Origin: Flavobacteriia bacterium
GTDB taxonomy: Bacteria; Bacteroidota; Bacteroidia; Flavobacteriales; Flavobacteriaceae
Direction: 5' to 3'
Assembly: GCA_003973375.1 (NCBI GenBank)
Contig: QNYL01000214.1
Coordinates: 1 to 10,664 of the forward strand
DNA length: 10,664 bases
This document shows positions 1-7,728 of the stretch, in pieces (position 1 is the first letter of the stretch; each line of letters begins with the position of its first letter). A model generated the notes under the pieces. It did not search any database, had not been told where the DNA came from, and saw only the letters and a list, made by a program, of their open reading frames with translations. Both the position numbers and the translations under genes were made by a program.

Positions 1-27
1 GGGTTAGACATTTGACTAACATTGGCA

Positions 28-141
28 AATCTTAAATCCCAAATTTCAAATTGACAATTCGTTATCCCATTCATCCAATGACTAACAATCTGTGTGAAAA
101 GAGTCATTGGATGAATCTTAAATTTTGAATTTTAAATCAAC
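28..141. repeat. Imperfect 28-bp direct repeat pair (28-55 / 114-141)
   Basis: Both copies begin with AATCTTAAAT and align without gaps over 28 bases at 21 identical positions. All seven mismatches are transitions (C/T or A/G). The right copy overlaps the last three bases of the 15-bp inverted repeat. Low-complexity AT-rich sequence makes chance similarity possible. Confidence 0.4.
69..116. repeat. Perfect 15-bp inverted repeat with 18-nt loop
   Basis: The arms are ATTCATCCAATGACT (69-83) and AGTCATTGGATGAAT (102-116), exact reverse complements separated by 18 bases. In RNA from either strand this would fold into a long hairpin. No U-tract follows it in either direction, so it is not a standard intrinsic terminator. 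It could still form or protect the 3' end of the purM transcript, or be a dispersed intergenic repeat. Confidence 0.8.
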
Positions 142-183
142 CAATCCCTTTTCCTTCTTCGCTTATCGCTTTTTATCGTAGGA

Positions 184-1356
184 TCAATAAATAAACTCAC
201 CATATTCACTGGTAATGCTTAGTTTTTTCTTATCAGAAGCCTCTACTTTTCCAATGATTTGAGCCTCTACGTTAAATGATTTGGATATGGCGATAATATC
301 TTCAGCAATTTCCTTGGGTACATACAATTCCATTCGATGGCCACAATTAAAAACCTGATACATTTCTCTCCAGCTGGTATGAGATTGTTCCTGGATCAGT
401 TTAAACAGAGGCGGAATCTCGAACATATTGTCTTTGATGATGTGAAGATCGTCAATAAAATGAAGGATTTTGGTTTGAGCACCACCACTGCAATGCACCA
501 TTCCGTGAATTTTATTTCTGTGGCTTTCAAGGATCTTTTTAATAATAGGGGCATAAGTTCGCGTAGGCGAAAGCACCAGTTTTCCTGCATCGATATCAAC
601 ACCATCGATCTTGTCGGTTAATTTTACCTTTCCGGAATAGATTAGTTCTTCAGGTACTGAAGCATCAAAACTTTCAGGATATTTTTTAGCAAGGTATTTT
701 GAAAAAACATCATGACGGGCACTGGTTAAACCATTGCTTCCCATACCTCCGTTGTATTCGGTTTCGTAAGTTGCTTGTCCGAAAGAAGCCAGTCCTACAA
801 TAACATCACCGGCCTGTATATTGGCATTGTCGATCACATCTTTGCGTTTCATCCGTGCTGTTACGGTAGAATCTACAATTATAGTCCTAACCAGATCGCC
901 CACATCTGCGGTTTCCCCACCGGTAGAATAAATAGTTATGCCGAATTCTTTTAACTGATCCAGTAATTCTTCACTTCCGTTGATGATGGCTGAAATCACT
1001 TCACCCGGAATAAGATTTTTATTACGGCCAATGGTAGAGGAGAGTAAAATATTATCAGTAGCTCCCACGCAAAGCAGATCGTCGATATTCATGATGAGCG
1101 CATCCTGTGCAATACCTTTCCATACAGAAATATCACCGGTTTCTTTCCAGTACATATAGGCCAGAGATGATTTTGTTCCGGCACCATCGGCATGCATGAT
1201 CACACAATAATCCTCATCGCCGGTCAGGTGATCCGGAATAATCTTGCAAAAAGCCTTTGGAAATAAACCTTTGTCAATATTCTTAATGGCATTGTGCACA
1301 TCTTCCTTTTGTGCAGAAACACCCCTTAAATTGTAACGGTTGTCGGGTGAACTCAT
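184..1356 (-). CDS. purM: Phosphoribosylformylglycinamidine cyclo-ligase (AIR synthase), Bacteroidota type
   Basis: Predicted to carry out the ATP-dependent ring closure of FGAM to AIR, fifth step of de novo purine synthesis, in the cytosol. From the chosen ATG the protein has 390 residues, longer than the roughly 345 of E. coli PurM. Motifs of the PurM/ThiL/SelD fold are visible but divergent: DGAGTKS (57-63), GGETADVGD (146-154), SNGLTSAR (207-214), LSPTRTY (262-268), HCSGGAQTKI (288-297) and MYQVFNCGHRMEL (332-344). The frame can be read upstream to 1482, but that would overlap the protease gene by over 100 bases. The ATG at 1356 gives a 19-base gap and begins just before the conserved N-terminal segment YNLRGVSA. 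It is the last gene of the pheS operon. Cyclo-ligase is the best match; another AIR-synthase-related activity is less likely. Confidence 0.87.
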   Translation of the reverse strand: MSSPDNRYNLRGVSAQKEDVHNAIKNIDKGLFPKAFCKIIPDHLTGDEDYCVIMHADGAGTKSSLAYMYWKETGDISVWKGIAQDALIMNIDDLLCVGATDNILLSSTIGRNKNLIPGEVISAIINGSEELLDQLKEFGITIYSTGGETADVGDLVRTIIVDSTVTARMKRKDVIDNANIQAGDVIVGLASFGQATYETEYNGGMGSNGLTSARHDVFSKYLAKKYPESFDASVPEELIYSGKVKLTDKIDGVDIDAGKLVLSPTRTYAPIIKKILESHRNKIHGMVHCSGGAQTKILHFIDDLHIIKDNMFEIPPLFKLIQEQSHTSWREMYQVFNCGHRMELYVPKEIAEDIIAISKSFNVEAQIIGKVEASDKKKLSITSEYGEFIY

Positions 1357-1375
1357 CTTAAAGCAGGTTTTGTTA

Positions 1376-1825
1376 TTATTTCTTTTGAGATAATAAATAT
1401 AGATATTTTTTACCGTAATCAATAACGGCCTTTCCTTTGTGAAGGATGTCGGCACCGATGATTCCCTGTACAGGATTGGCATCGTGATTGACCAGAGCGG
1501 TATTGATATGATTTAAATCGATCAGGATCAAAGGAACCTTATTCAGTTTGAACTTTCCGATATTGATCTTATTCTTTTTGGCTATTTGAGTATCGATCTC
1601 AGAATTCCCTGCTCCGCTGGCCTTGTGTTCTGAGGCTTCCGAAATCAGTTTAAAGGTCTCAATATCATCAAATCCGATACAGGAACCGGAGGCGCCGGTA
1701 TCCAGTATAAAATTACCTTTAACCCCATTGATCTTTGCTTTGATCTCAAAATGATTGGTAATGGTCTTTTTTAGTTTTACACGATGATATCCCTTTTGGG
1801 TAAGAAATTCTCTCAGATCATCCAT
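1376..1825 (-). CDS. Retropepsin-like (clan AA) aspartic protease, 149 aa
   Basis: A small single-lobe aspartic protease-like protein. The catalytic signature LDTGAS lies at 41-46 (catalytic Asp42), and the second family signature, hydrophobic-hydrophobic-Gly (IIG in GIIGADIL, 121-128), is at the expected distance. With one DTG motif and this length it should act as a homodimer, as retropepsins do. No signal peptide or membrane segment is visible, so it is probably cytosolic and not an exported enzyme. There are no reverse transcriptase, integrase or gag-like genes nearby, so it is a cellular protein and not a retroelement remnant. It starts 1 base after the pheS stop (TAA-A-ATG) and ends 19 bases before purM, which implies co-transcription and probably translational coupling. 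The substrate is unknown; a non-proteolytic ligand-binding role is possible. Confidence 0.8.
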   Translation of the reverse strand: MDDLREFLTQKGYHRVKLKKTITNHFEIKAKINGVKGNFILDTGASGSCIGFDDIETFKLISEASEHKASGAGNSEIDTQIAKKNKINIGKFKLNKVPLILIDLNHINTALVNHDANPVQGIIGADILHKGKAVIDYGKKYLYLLSQKK

Positions 1826-1826
1826 T

Positions 1827-2846
1827 TTAAATAACCGATTTAAACTGATCTAGGAATCTTACATCATTTTCATAGAACATTCTGATATCGGGGATTTGAT
1901 ACAACAGCATGGCAATTCTTTCAATTCCCATACCAAAGGCAAATCCGCTGTACTTCTCAGCATCGATGTTGGCATTTTTTAAAACATTGGGATCTACCAT
2001 TCCGCAGCCCATAATTTCAAGCCATCCTGTTCCTTTTGTAATCTTGTAATCGGTTTCGGTTTCAAGTCCCCAGTAAATATCCACCTCGGCACTGGGCTCT
2101 GTAAAAGGAAAATAAGAAGGGCGCAAACGGATCTTTGATTTCCCGAACATCTCTTTGGTAAAATACAAAAGGGTTTGTTTTAGATCGGCAAAGGAAACAT
2201 CGGTATCAATATATAAACCTTCCACTTGGTGGAAGATACAGTGTGCACGGGCAGAAATATCTTCATTTCTAAAAACTCTTCCCGGAGAAACCGTACGGAT
2301 AGGTGGTTTGTGATTTTCCATATAACGCACCTGTACGGATGAGGTATGTGTTCTCAGCAAAATATCAGGGTCGGTTTCAATAAAAAAGGTATCCTGCATA
2401 TCTCTTGCCGGATGGTATTCGGGAAGATTCAGTGCGGTAAAGTTATGCCAGTCATCTTCTATTTCAGGTCCTTCGGATACAGTAAATCCGATGCGTGAAA
2501 AGATCTCAAGAATCTGATTCTTTACAATAGAGATCGGATGCCGTGATCCCAGATCCAAAGGTTCTGCCGGACGCGTAAGGTCGTCGTATTTTCTTTCATC
2601 TTGTTTCTGGTCTTCAAGAGCTTCTTTTAAAGCATTCACTTTATCAGTAGCTTCTTTCCTTAACTGATTCAATGCCTGGCCGATTTCTTTCTTTAAAGAA
2701 ACATCCACACTTTTAAAATCATTAAAAAGATCTTTGATAATTCCCTTACTTCCCAAGAACTTTATCCTGAATTTTTCTACCTCATCTAATGATTTTGCAT
2801 TGAATTTTTCGATATCCAGTAACAGGTCTTGTATCTTTTGCTTCAT
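1827..2846 (-). CDS. pheS: Phenylalanine--tRNA ligase alpha subunit
   Basis: Catalytic alpha chain of the class II alpha2-beta2 phenylalanyl-tRNA synthetase. It activates Phe with ATP and transfers it to tRNA-Phe in the cytosol. From ATG 2846 the protein has 339 residues, the usual size. An N-terminal helical, lysine/glutamate-rich coiled-coil arm (about 1-90) precedes the class II core. Motif 2 is in [14 protein letters not shown] (189-202) with HQVEG (206-210), the conserved TEPSAEVD follows (249-256), and motif 3 is [10 protein letters not shown] (301-310). The frame extends to a TTG at 2870, but this overlaps the predicted promoter -7 box, so the ATG at 2846 is preferred. It is the first gene of the operon with the protease and purM genes. 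The partner pheT is not in this window. Confidence 0.95.
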   Translation of the reverse strand: MKQKIQDLLLDIEKFNAKSLDEVEKFRIKFLGSKGIIKDLFNDFKSVDVSLKKEIGQALNQLRKEATDKVNALKEALEDQKQDERKYDDLTRPAEPLDLGSRHPISIVKNQILEIFSRIGFTVSEGPEIEDDWHNFTALNLPEYHPARDMQDTFFIETDPDILLRTHTSSVQVRYMENHKPPIRTVSPGRVFRNEDISARAHCIFHQVEGLYIDTDVSFADLKQTLLYFTKEMFGKSKIRLRPSYFPFTEPSAEVDIYWGLETETDYKITKGTGWLEIMGCGMVDPNVLKNANIDAEKYSGFAFGMGIERIAMLLYQIPDIRMFYENDVRFLDQFKSVI

Positions 2847-2867
2847 CTTCACTGTAAAATTAGAGCG

Positions 2868-2875
2868 CAAATTTA
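2868..2875 (-). promoter_or_regulatory. Predicted Bacteroidota promoter -7 box for the pheS operon
   Basis: On the minus strand the sequence reads TAAATTTG, an exact match to the Bacteroidota -7 consensus TAnnTTTG. It lies 21 bases before the pheS ATG, giving a short leader. The -33 region has only CTG (complement of 2896-2898), 20 bases upstream, so the -33 box is weak. The position of this box argues against translation from the TTG at 2870. Confidence 0.55.
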
Positions 2876-2989
2876 CATTTTTTTGTTATAATATACAGTG
2901 AATTAAGGCGGCAATTTTATCAGCTTTTAAATTTTTCAAAAAATTATAATAATAAGACATTTGTCACCTTTTTGTATTTGTTAATTACA

Positions 2990-2997
2990 TACATTTG
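2990..2997 (+). promoter_or_regulatory. Predicted Bacteroidota promoter -7 box for gdhA
   Basis: TACATTTG matches the TAnnTTTG consensus exactly and lies 44 bases upstream of the gdhA ATG. TTG triplets occur upstream at 2972-2974 and 2961-2963, but the gaps (15 and 26 bases) do not fit the usual 19-21. It is divergent from the pheS promoter, about 115 bases away. No other regulatory motif was recognised in this intergenic region. Confidence 0.5.
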
Positions 2998-3032
2998 TGT
3001 ATTAACAATTCATAAATTAATAATTTAATTAG

Positions 3033-4385
<1,353 letters not shown>

Positions 4386-4407
4386 CCGTTAATATTAAAT
4401 TTTTTTT

Positions 4408-4438
4408 AAAAGGCTGTCTGAAAAGACAGTCTTTTTTT
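4408..4438 (+). terminator. Intrinsic terminator of gdhA
   Basis: An 11-bp stem (4408-4418 with 4425-4435) contains CTGTC/GACAG at its core, one G-U wobble and A-U base pairs at its foot. It closes a TGAAAA loop and is followed by a T-tract running to 4438. It begins 22 bases after the gdhA stop. The A-tract on the 5' side means it may work in both directions, although no gene converges on it. Confidence 0.88.
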
Positions 4439-4468
4439 ATTAAACAAAAAAATATCCTTTATTTGTTT

Positions 4469-4476
4469 TAAATTGC
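4469..4476 (+). promoter_or_regulatory. Weak candidate -7 box upstream of the first receiver/ATP-grasp gene
   Basis: TAAATTGC, 26 bases before the ATG at 4503, resembles TAnnTTTG but lacks one T. The gene must have its own promoter if the terminator at 4408-4438 is efficient, and only about 65 bases are available. A similar TAnnTTGCA element lies upstream of the paralogous gene at 9287. No matching -33 TTG was found at the expected distance. Confidence 0.25.
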
Positions 4477-4502
4477 AATGAAATATTAATTCTTTTATAA
4501 AA

Positions 4503-7500
4503 ATGGCCAAAAAAGAGCTCCCGGATCTGAGAACCTATACTTTTGAAGAAGTTGCATTTGATAAGTTGATGCAAAAAAGGGTCTATAAAGTATTGATAGT
4601 TTGTTCTAACTACGATTATTATATGCTGGAAGAAGACGGGAGAATAGATGAACGGATCTTTAATGAATATACTGCTTTAAGCCTGAGATATCCTCCCAGC
4701 TTTATTCATGCTTATTCTGTTAGGAAGGCATTGAAAATACTGAGGTCAGACAATATTGATCTGGTAATTACCTGGCTGGATATAGGTAATTACAAAGCCT
4801 TCGAAACCTCAAAAAGGATCAAAGAGAGTTTTCCTCATATTCCGATTGTGGCCTTGAGTCATTACTCTTCTCAGTTGAGAAAAAAACTGGAAAATGAAGA
4901 AGCCAGCTCTATAGATTTTGTTTTTCACTGGAACGGAAATATCGATATCTTTTTTGCCATCGTAAAACTGGTTGAAGATCGTATGAATGCCGAGTTTGAC
5001 ATCAATAAGATAGGGGTAAAGGCAATTCTGCTGGTTGAAGACTCCCTGAAATTCTATTCGAGATATCTGCCGCTGATCTATAAGGTGATCCTGAAGCAAA
5101 CCGGTGCCTTAATGTCAGAAGGTTTGAACGAACACAGGCGTATGATGGTGATGCGGGGAAGACCAAAGATCTTGCTGGCCACAACTTATGAAGAAGGGAT
5201 GGAATTGTTTGAGAAATATAAATCAAATCTACTCGGTGTAATTTCTGATGTGAGTTATTTCAGAGAAGGAAAGCGCGATACGGAAGCAGGATTCCATTTT
5301 CTGGAATACGTCAGAAAACATTATCGTTATATGCCTTTTTTGGTGCAATCCTCCAGTAAGGATAATAAAAAGAAAGCACTCGAACTCAAAGGAAAATTCC
5401 TCCATAAATACTCCGAAACCCTTGGAGATGATATTAAAAAATATATAACAAAATATTTTTCATTTGGTCAGTTTGAATTTTGGGATCCGGTTCAGAAAAA
5501 GGTAGTTGCCGTTGTTAAGGATCTTAACGGTCTCCAGAAGACCTTGAACCTAGTAAGCCCGGACGCGATAGAATATCACGCTAAAAGAGATGAATATTCC
5601 AAGTGGCTGAGATCCAGAGCACTGTTTCCTTTAGCTGATCTTTTTGGTAGGGTGGAACATACCGATTTTGATGATGTTGAAGAAATAAGAAAGTTCCTGA
5701 TCAATTCGATCAGGGCATACAGAATTTTCAGGTCCAGAGGGGTTATAGCTAAATTCGACAGAAAAAGATATGATGAATATCTGGGCTTTGCCAGGATTGG
5801 CGATGGAGCACTGGGAGGTAAGGGAAGAGGCTTGGCTTTTATTGATTCCTTTTTAAAAAGGAACAAGTTGTTCAATAAATTTAAAGATGTAAATATTTCT
5901 ATCCCAAGAACAGTTGTGCTGAGTACTGAGGTTTTTGACGAGTTTATGGAGACTCACGAACTCATCAGAATAGCTGCAAAATCAAATATTGACCGTTACA
6001 GAGATGATGATGAAGCAATTTTAAACAGTTTTATTTCCAAACCCCTGCCTAAATGGGCGATGAAAGATATTCAGGCTTTTCTTAAATTTTCTGATAAACC
6101 CATTGCGGTACGCTCTTCAAGTGTATTGGAAGATTCACATTATCAGCCTTTTGCAGGTGTGTTTGCTACTTACATGATTCCGAATTGTGAAAAGAACAGA
6201 ATGCTCGATATGGTATCTAATGCGGTTAAATCGGTTATGGCTTCTGCCTTTTTTCAGAGTAGTAAGGCGTATATGAAAGCTTCTTCTCATACCATTGAAG
6301 AGGATAAAATGGCGGTTATCTTACAGGAAGTTACCGGAAAACAATACAAAGATGTGTATTATCCGAATATCTCCGGTGTAGCAAGATCGATCAATTTTTA
6401 TCCTATCGGGGATGAAAAATCTAATGAGGGAATTGTTAATATTGCCATGGGGCTGGGAGAGATCATTGTAGGTGGAGGAACCACTCTACGCTTCTCGCCT
6501 TATCACCCTAAAAAGATTCTTCAGCTTTCTTCTCCGGCAACAACCCAAAGGGAAACTCAGAAATATTTTTATGCCCTCGATATGAATCCTGACAGTTATA
6601 AGGTCTCTGTAAATGAATCTGTAAATAAAAAGAAAATAACCATCAGAAAAGCGAAGGATCACGGTTCTTTAAAATTTGTAGCTTCCACTTATGACCTTCA
6701 GAATAATGTGATCAGGCCCGGGGTGCTACACGATGGTTTCAGGGTGATTACTTTTGATAATATCTTAAAATATGACAGTTTTCCGCTGGCAAAGATCTTG
6801 CAAAATCTTTTGCGTGTAGGACAGCGTGAAATGAGAAATCCGATTGAAATTGAATTTGCGGTAAATCTCGATGTCCCAAAAGGGCAGCCCAGAGAATTCA
6901 GTTTTCTTCAGATCAGGCCCATTGTAGAAACCAATTATGAAACCAGTGTTCTGCCTGATAATTTTGAGATGTCAGATACTATTATTTATTCCGAATCTGC
7001 TCTCGGTAACGGAAATTATGAAGACCTTTATGATTTTGTTTATGTAAAACCGGATACTTTTAATTCGGAGAATACCAAAGAGATTGCTGTTGCTGTGGAA
7101 AAGATCAATAAAGAGTTTCTGGCAAAAGATAAAAATTATATTCTGGTAGGGCCCGGCAGATGGGGCTCAAGTGATCCGTGGCTTGGAATTCCTGTTATAT
7201 GGCCACAGATCTCTGCAGCTAAGATTATTGTAGAGGCCGGTTTACACGATTTCCGGATAGATCCAAGTCAGGGAACGCATTTTTTCCAGAACTTAACTTC
7301 TTTTAAAGTGGGCTATCTTACGATCAATCCTTTTATCAATGATGGTTATTTTGATCTGGATTATCTCAGTGCCCGGAAAGCAGAATACGAAGATGAATAT
7401 TTAAGGCATATTCGTTTTAAAGAACCTTTAACGATTGTGATTGAAGGAAAAAAGAACAAAGCGGCTATTTTTAAAGAGGGTTATGTAAATGAAAGACCTA

Positions 7501-7553
7501 AAGAATCTCTGGAAGAAAATATTGATGATCTTCCGCCTGACGGATTTATGTAA
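4503..7553 (+). CDS. Double receiver-like / PPDK-type ATP-grasp protein, 1016 aa
   Basis: Function unknown; such proteins are often labelled PEP synthase or PEP/pyruvate-binding protein. Domains seen: a degenerate receiver-like domain (about 28-158); a second receiver-like domain (about 172-325) with acidic pair Glu179-Asp180, candidate phospho-acceptor Asp249, Ser283/Ser284 and Lys302; a helical linker (about 340-425); and a PPDK N-terminal nucleotide-binding domain (about 430-810). The last shows GALGGKGRGLAF (435-446), IAVRSSSVLEDS (534-545), AGVFATY (551-557), KMAVILQEV (602-610), IEIEFAV (781-787) and FLQIRPI (801-807). The C-terminal 200 residues carry GPGRWGSSDPWLGIPV (883-898) and SQGTHFFQN (922-930). 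The swivel-domain histidine motif and PEP-binding barrel of real PEP synthase are absent, and no membrane segment is apparent. I infer an ATP-binding cytosolic enzyme controlled by phosphorylation or a ligand. It lies between two glutamate dehydrogenase genes and has a paralogue at 9313. Confidence 0.85.
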   Translation: MAKKELPDLRTYTFEEVAFDKLMQKRVYKVLIVCSNYDYYMLEEDGRIDERIFNEYTALSLRYPPSFIHAYSVRKALKILRSDNIDLVITWLDIGNYKAFETSKRIKESFPHIPIVALSHYSSQLRKKLENEEASSIDFVFHWNGNIDIFFAIVKLVEDRMNAEFDINKIGVKAILLVEDSLKFYSRYLPLIYKVILKQTGALMSEGLNEHRRMMVMRGRPKILLATTYEEGMELFEKYKSNLLGVISDVSYFREGKRDTEAGFHFLEYVRKHYRYMPFLVQSSSKDNKKKALELKGKFLHKYSETLGDDIKKYITKYFSFGQFEFWDPVQKKVVAVVKDLNGLQKTLNLVSPDAIEYHAKRDEYSKWLRSRALFPLADLFGRVEHTDFDDVEEIRKFLINSIRAYRIFRSRGVIAKFDRKRYDEYLGFARIGDGALGGKGRGLAFIDSFLKRNKLFNKFKDVNISIPRTVVLSTEVFDEFMETHELIRIAAKSNIDRYRDDDEAILNSFISKPLPKWAMKDIQAFLKFSDKPIAVRSSSVLEDSHYQPFAGVFATYMIPNCEKNRMLDMVSNAVKSVMASAFFQSSKAYMKASSHTIEEDKMAVILQEVTGKQYKDVYYPNISGVARSINFYPIGDEKSNEGIVNIAMGLGEIIVGGGTTLRFSPYHPKKILQLSSPATTQRETQKYFYALDMNPDSYKVSVNESVNKKKITIRKAKDHGSLKFVASTYDLQNNVIRPGVLHDGFRVITFDNILKYDSFPLAKILQNLLRVGQREMRNPIEIEFAVNLDVPKGQPREFSFLQIRPIVETNYETSVLPDNFEMSDTIIYSESALGNGNYEDLYDFVYVKPDTFNSENTKEIAVAVEKINKEFLAKDKNYILVGPGRWGSSDPWLGIPVIWPQISAAKIIVEAGLHDFRIDPSQGTHFFQNLTSFKVGYLTINPFINDGYFDLDYLSARKAEYEDEYLRHIRFKEPLTIVIEGKKNKAAIFKEGYVNERPKESLEENIDDLPPDGFM

Positions 7554-7728
7554 ATAGACCGTTCTAAATTTGAATATTTTTAACTTAATTTTAAACAATT
7601 CAAAAAAACAGCTTTTTTTTATCATATTTTTAAAATAATATACCAAAAATTATTAAAATAAAATCTAATATCAGTATTTTTGCAAGAGTAAAATAAACTA
7701 TTTAAAAACAACTTTTATATTTTATACA
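7554..7728 (+). other. AT-rich intergenic region before the second glutamate dehydrogenase gene
   Basis: No gene is seen. A hairpin made only of A-T pairs (A7, CAGC loop, T8; 7602-7620) could end the upstream transcript, but it is too weak to call with confidence. The right half holds the predicted promoter at 7675-7682. The rest is extremely AT-rich, typical of Bacteroidota promoter regions. Confidence 0.5.
7675..7682 (+). promoter_or_regulatory. Predicted Bacteroidota promoter -7 box for the second gdh
   Basis: TATTTTTG, followed by C, matches TAnnTTTG exactly and lies 46 bases upstream of the ATG at 7729. No TTG is present at the usual -33 distance (only TTA-like AT-rich sequence). This suggests the gene is transcribed independently of the large gene upstream. 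Confidence 0.55.

Larger units (their letters stand above)
1..183. other. Gene-free region downstream of purM, repeat-rich
   Basis: No convincing gene is visible. The stretch holds a perfect 15-bp inverted repeat (69-116) and an imperfect direct repeat (28-55 and 114-141). It also has a 9-base direct repeat, TGACTAACA, at 13-21 and 79-87. It lies beyond the stop codon of the minus-strand operon. No stem followed by a T-run in the minus direction was found, so I cannot name an intrinsic terminator for purM here. Confidence 0.6.

Noticed and set aside
337..621. Open frame of 94 residues on the plus strand, antisense to purM
   Set aside because: It lies wholly inside the strongly supported purM gene, has no recognisable domain and no promoter-like box, and looks like a by-product of the opposite frame.
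1357..1482. Longer purM start reading to 1482
   Set aside because: It would add 42 lysine/tyrosine-rich residues with no family resemblance and overlap the protease gene by over 100 bases. The ATG at 1356 precedes the conserved N-terminus and leaves a normal operon gap.
1376..1825. Retroelement protease
   Set aside because: No reverse transcriptase, integrase, RNase H or terminal repeats are present nearby, and the gene is embedded in a housekeeping operon.
2847..2870. Longer pheS start at TTG 2870
   Set aside because: The TTG overlaps the predicted promoter -7 box, and ATG 2846 gives the usual 339-residue length.
4809..5875. Minus-strand open frames of 74-99 residues inside the first large gene
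   Set aside because: They have no recognisable motifs and are fully covered by a gene with clear domain structure on the other strand.
4503..7553. Annotation as phosphoenolpyruvate synthase (ppsA)
   Set aside because: Only the N-terminal nucleotide-binding domain is present. The phosphohistidine swivel and PEP/pyruvate barrel are missing, so the catalytic relay is incomplete.
7602..7620. Terminator after the first large gene
   Set aside because: The hairpin is seven A-T pairs around a CAGC loop with no G-C pair in the stem. It is too weak to call from sequence alone in such AT-rich DNA.
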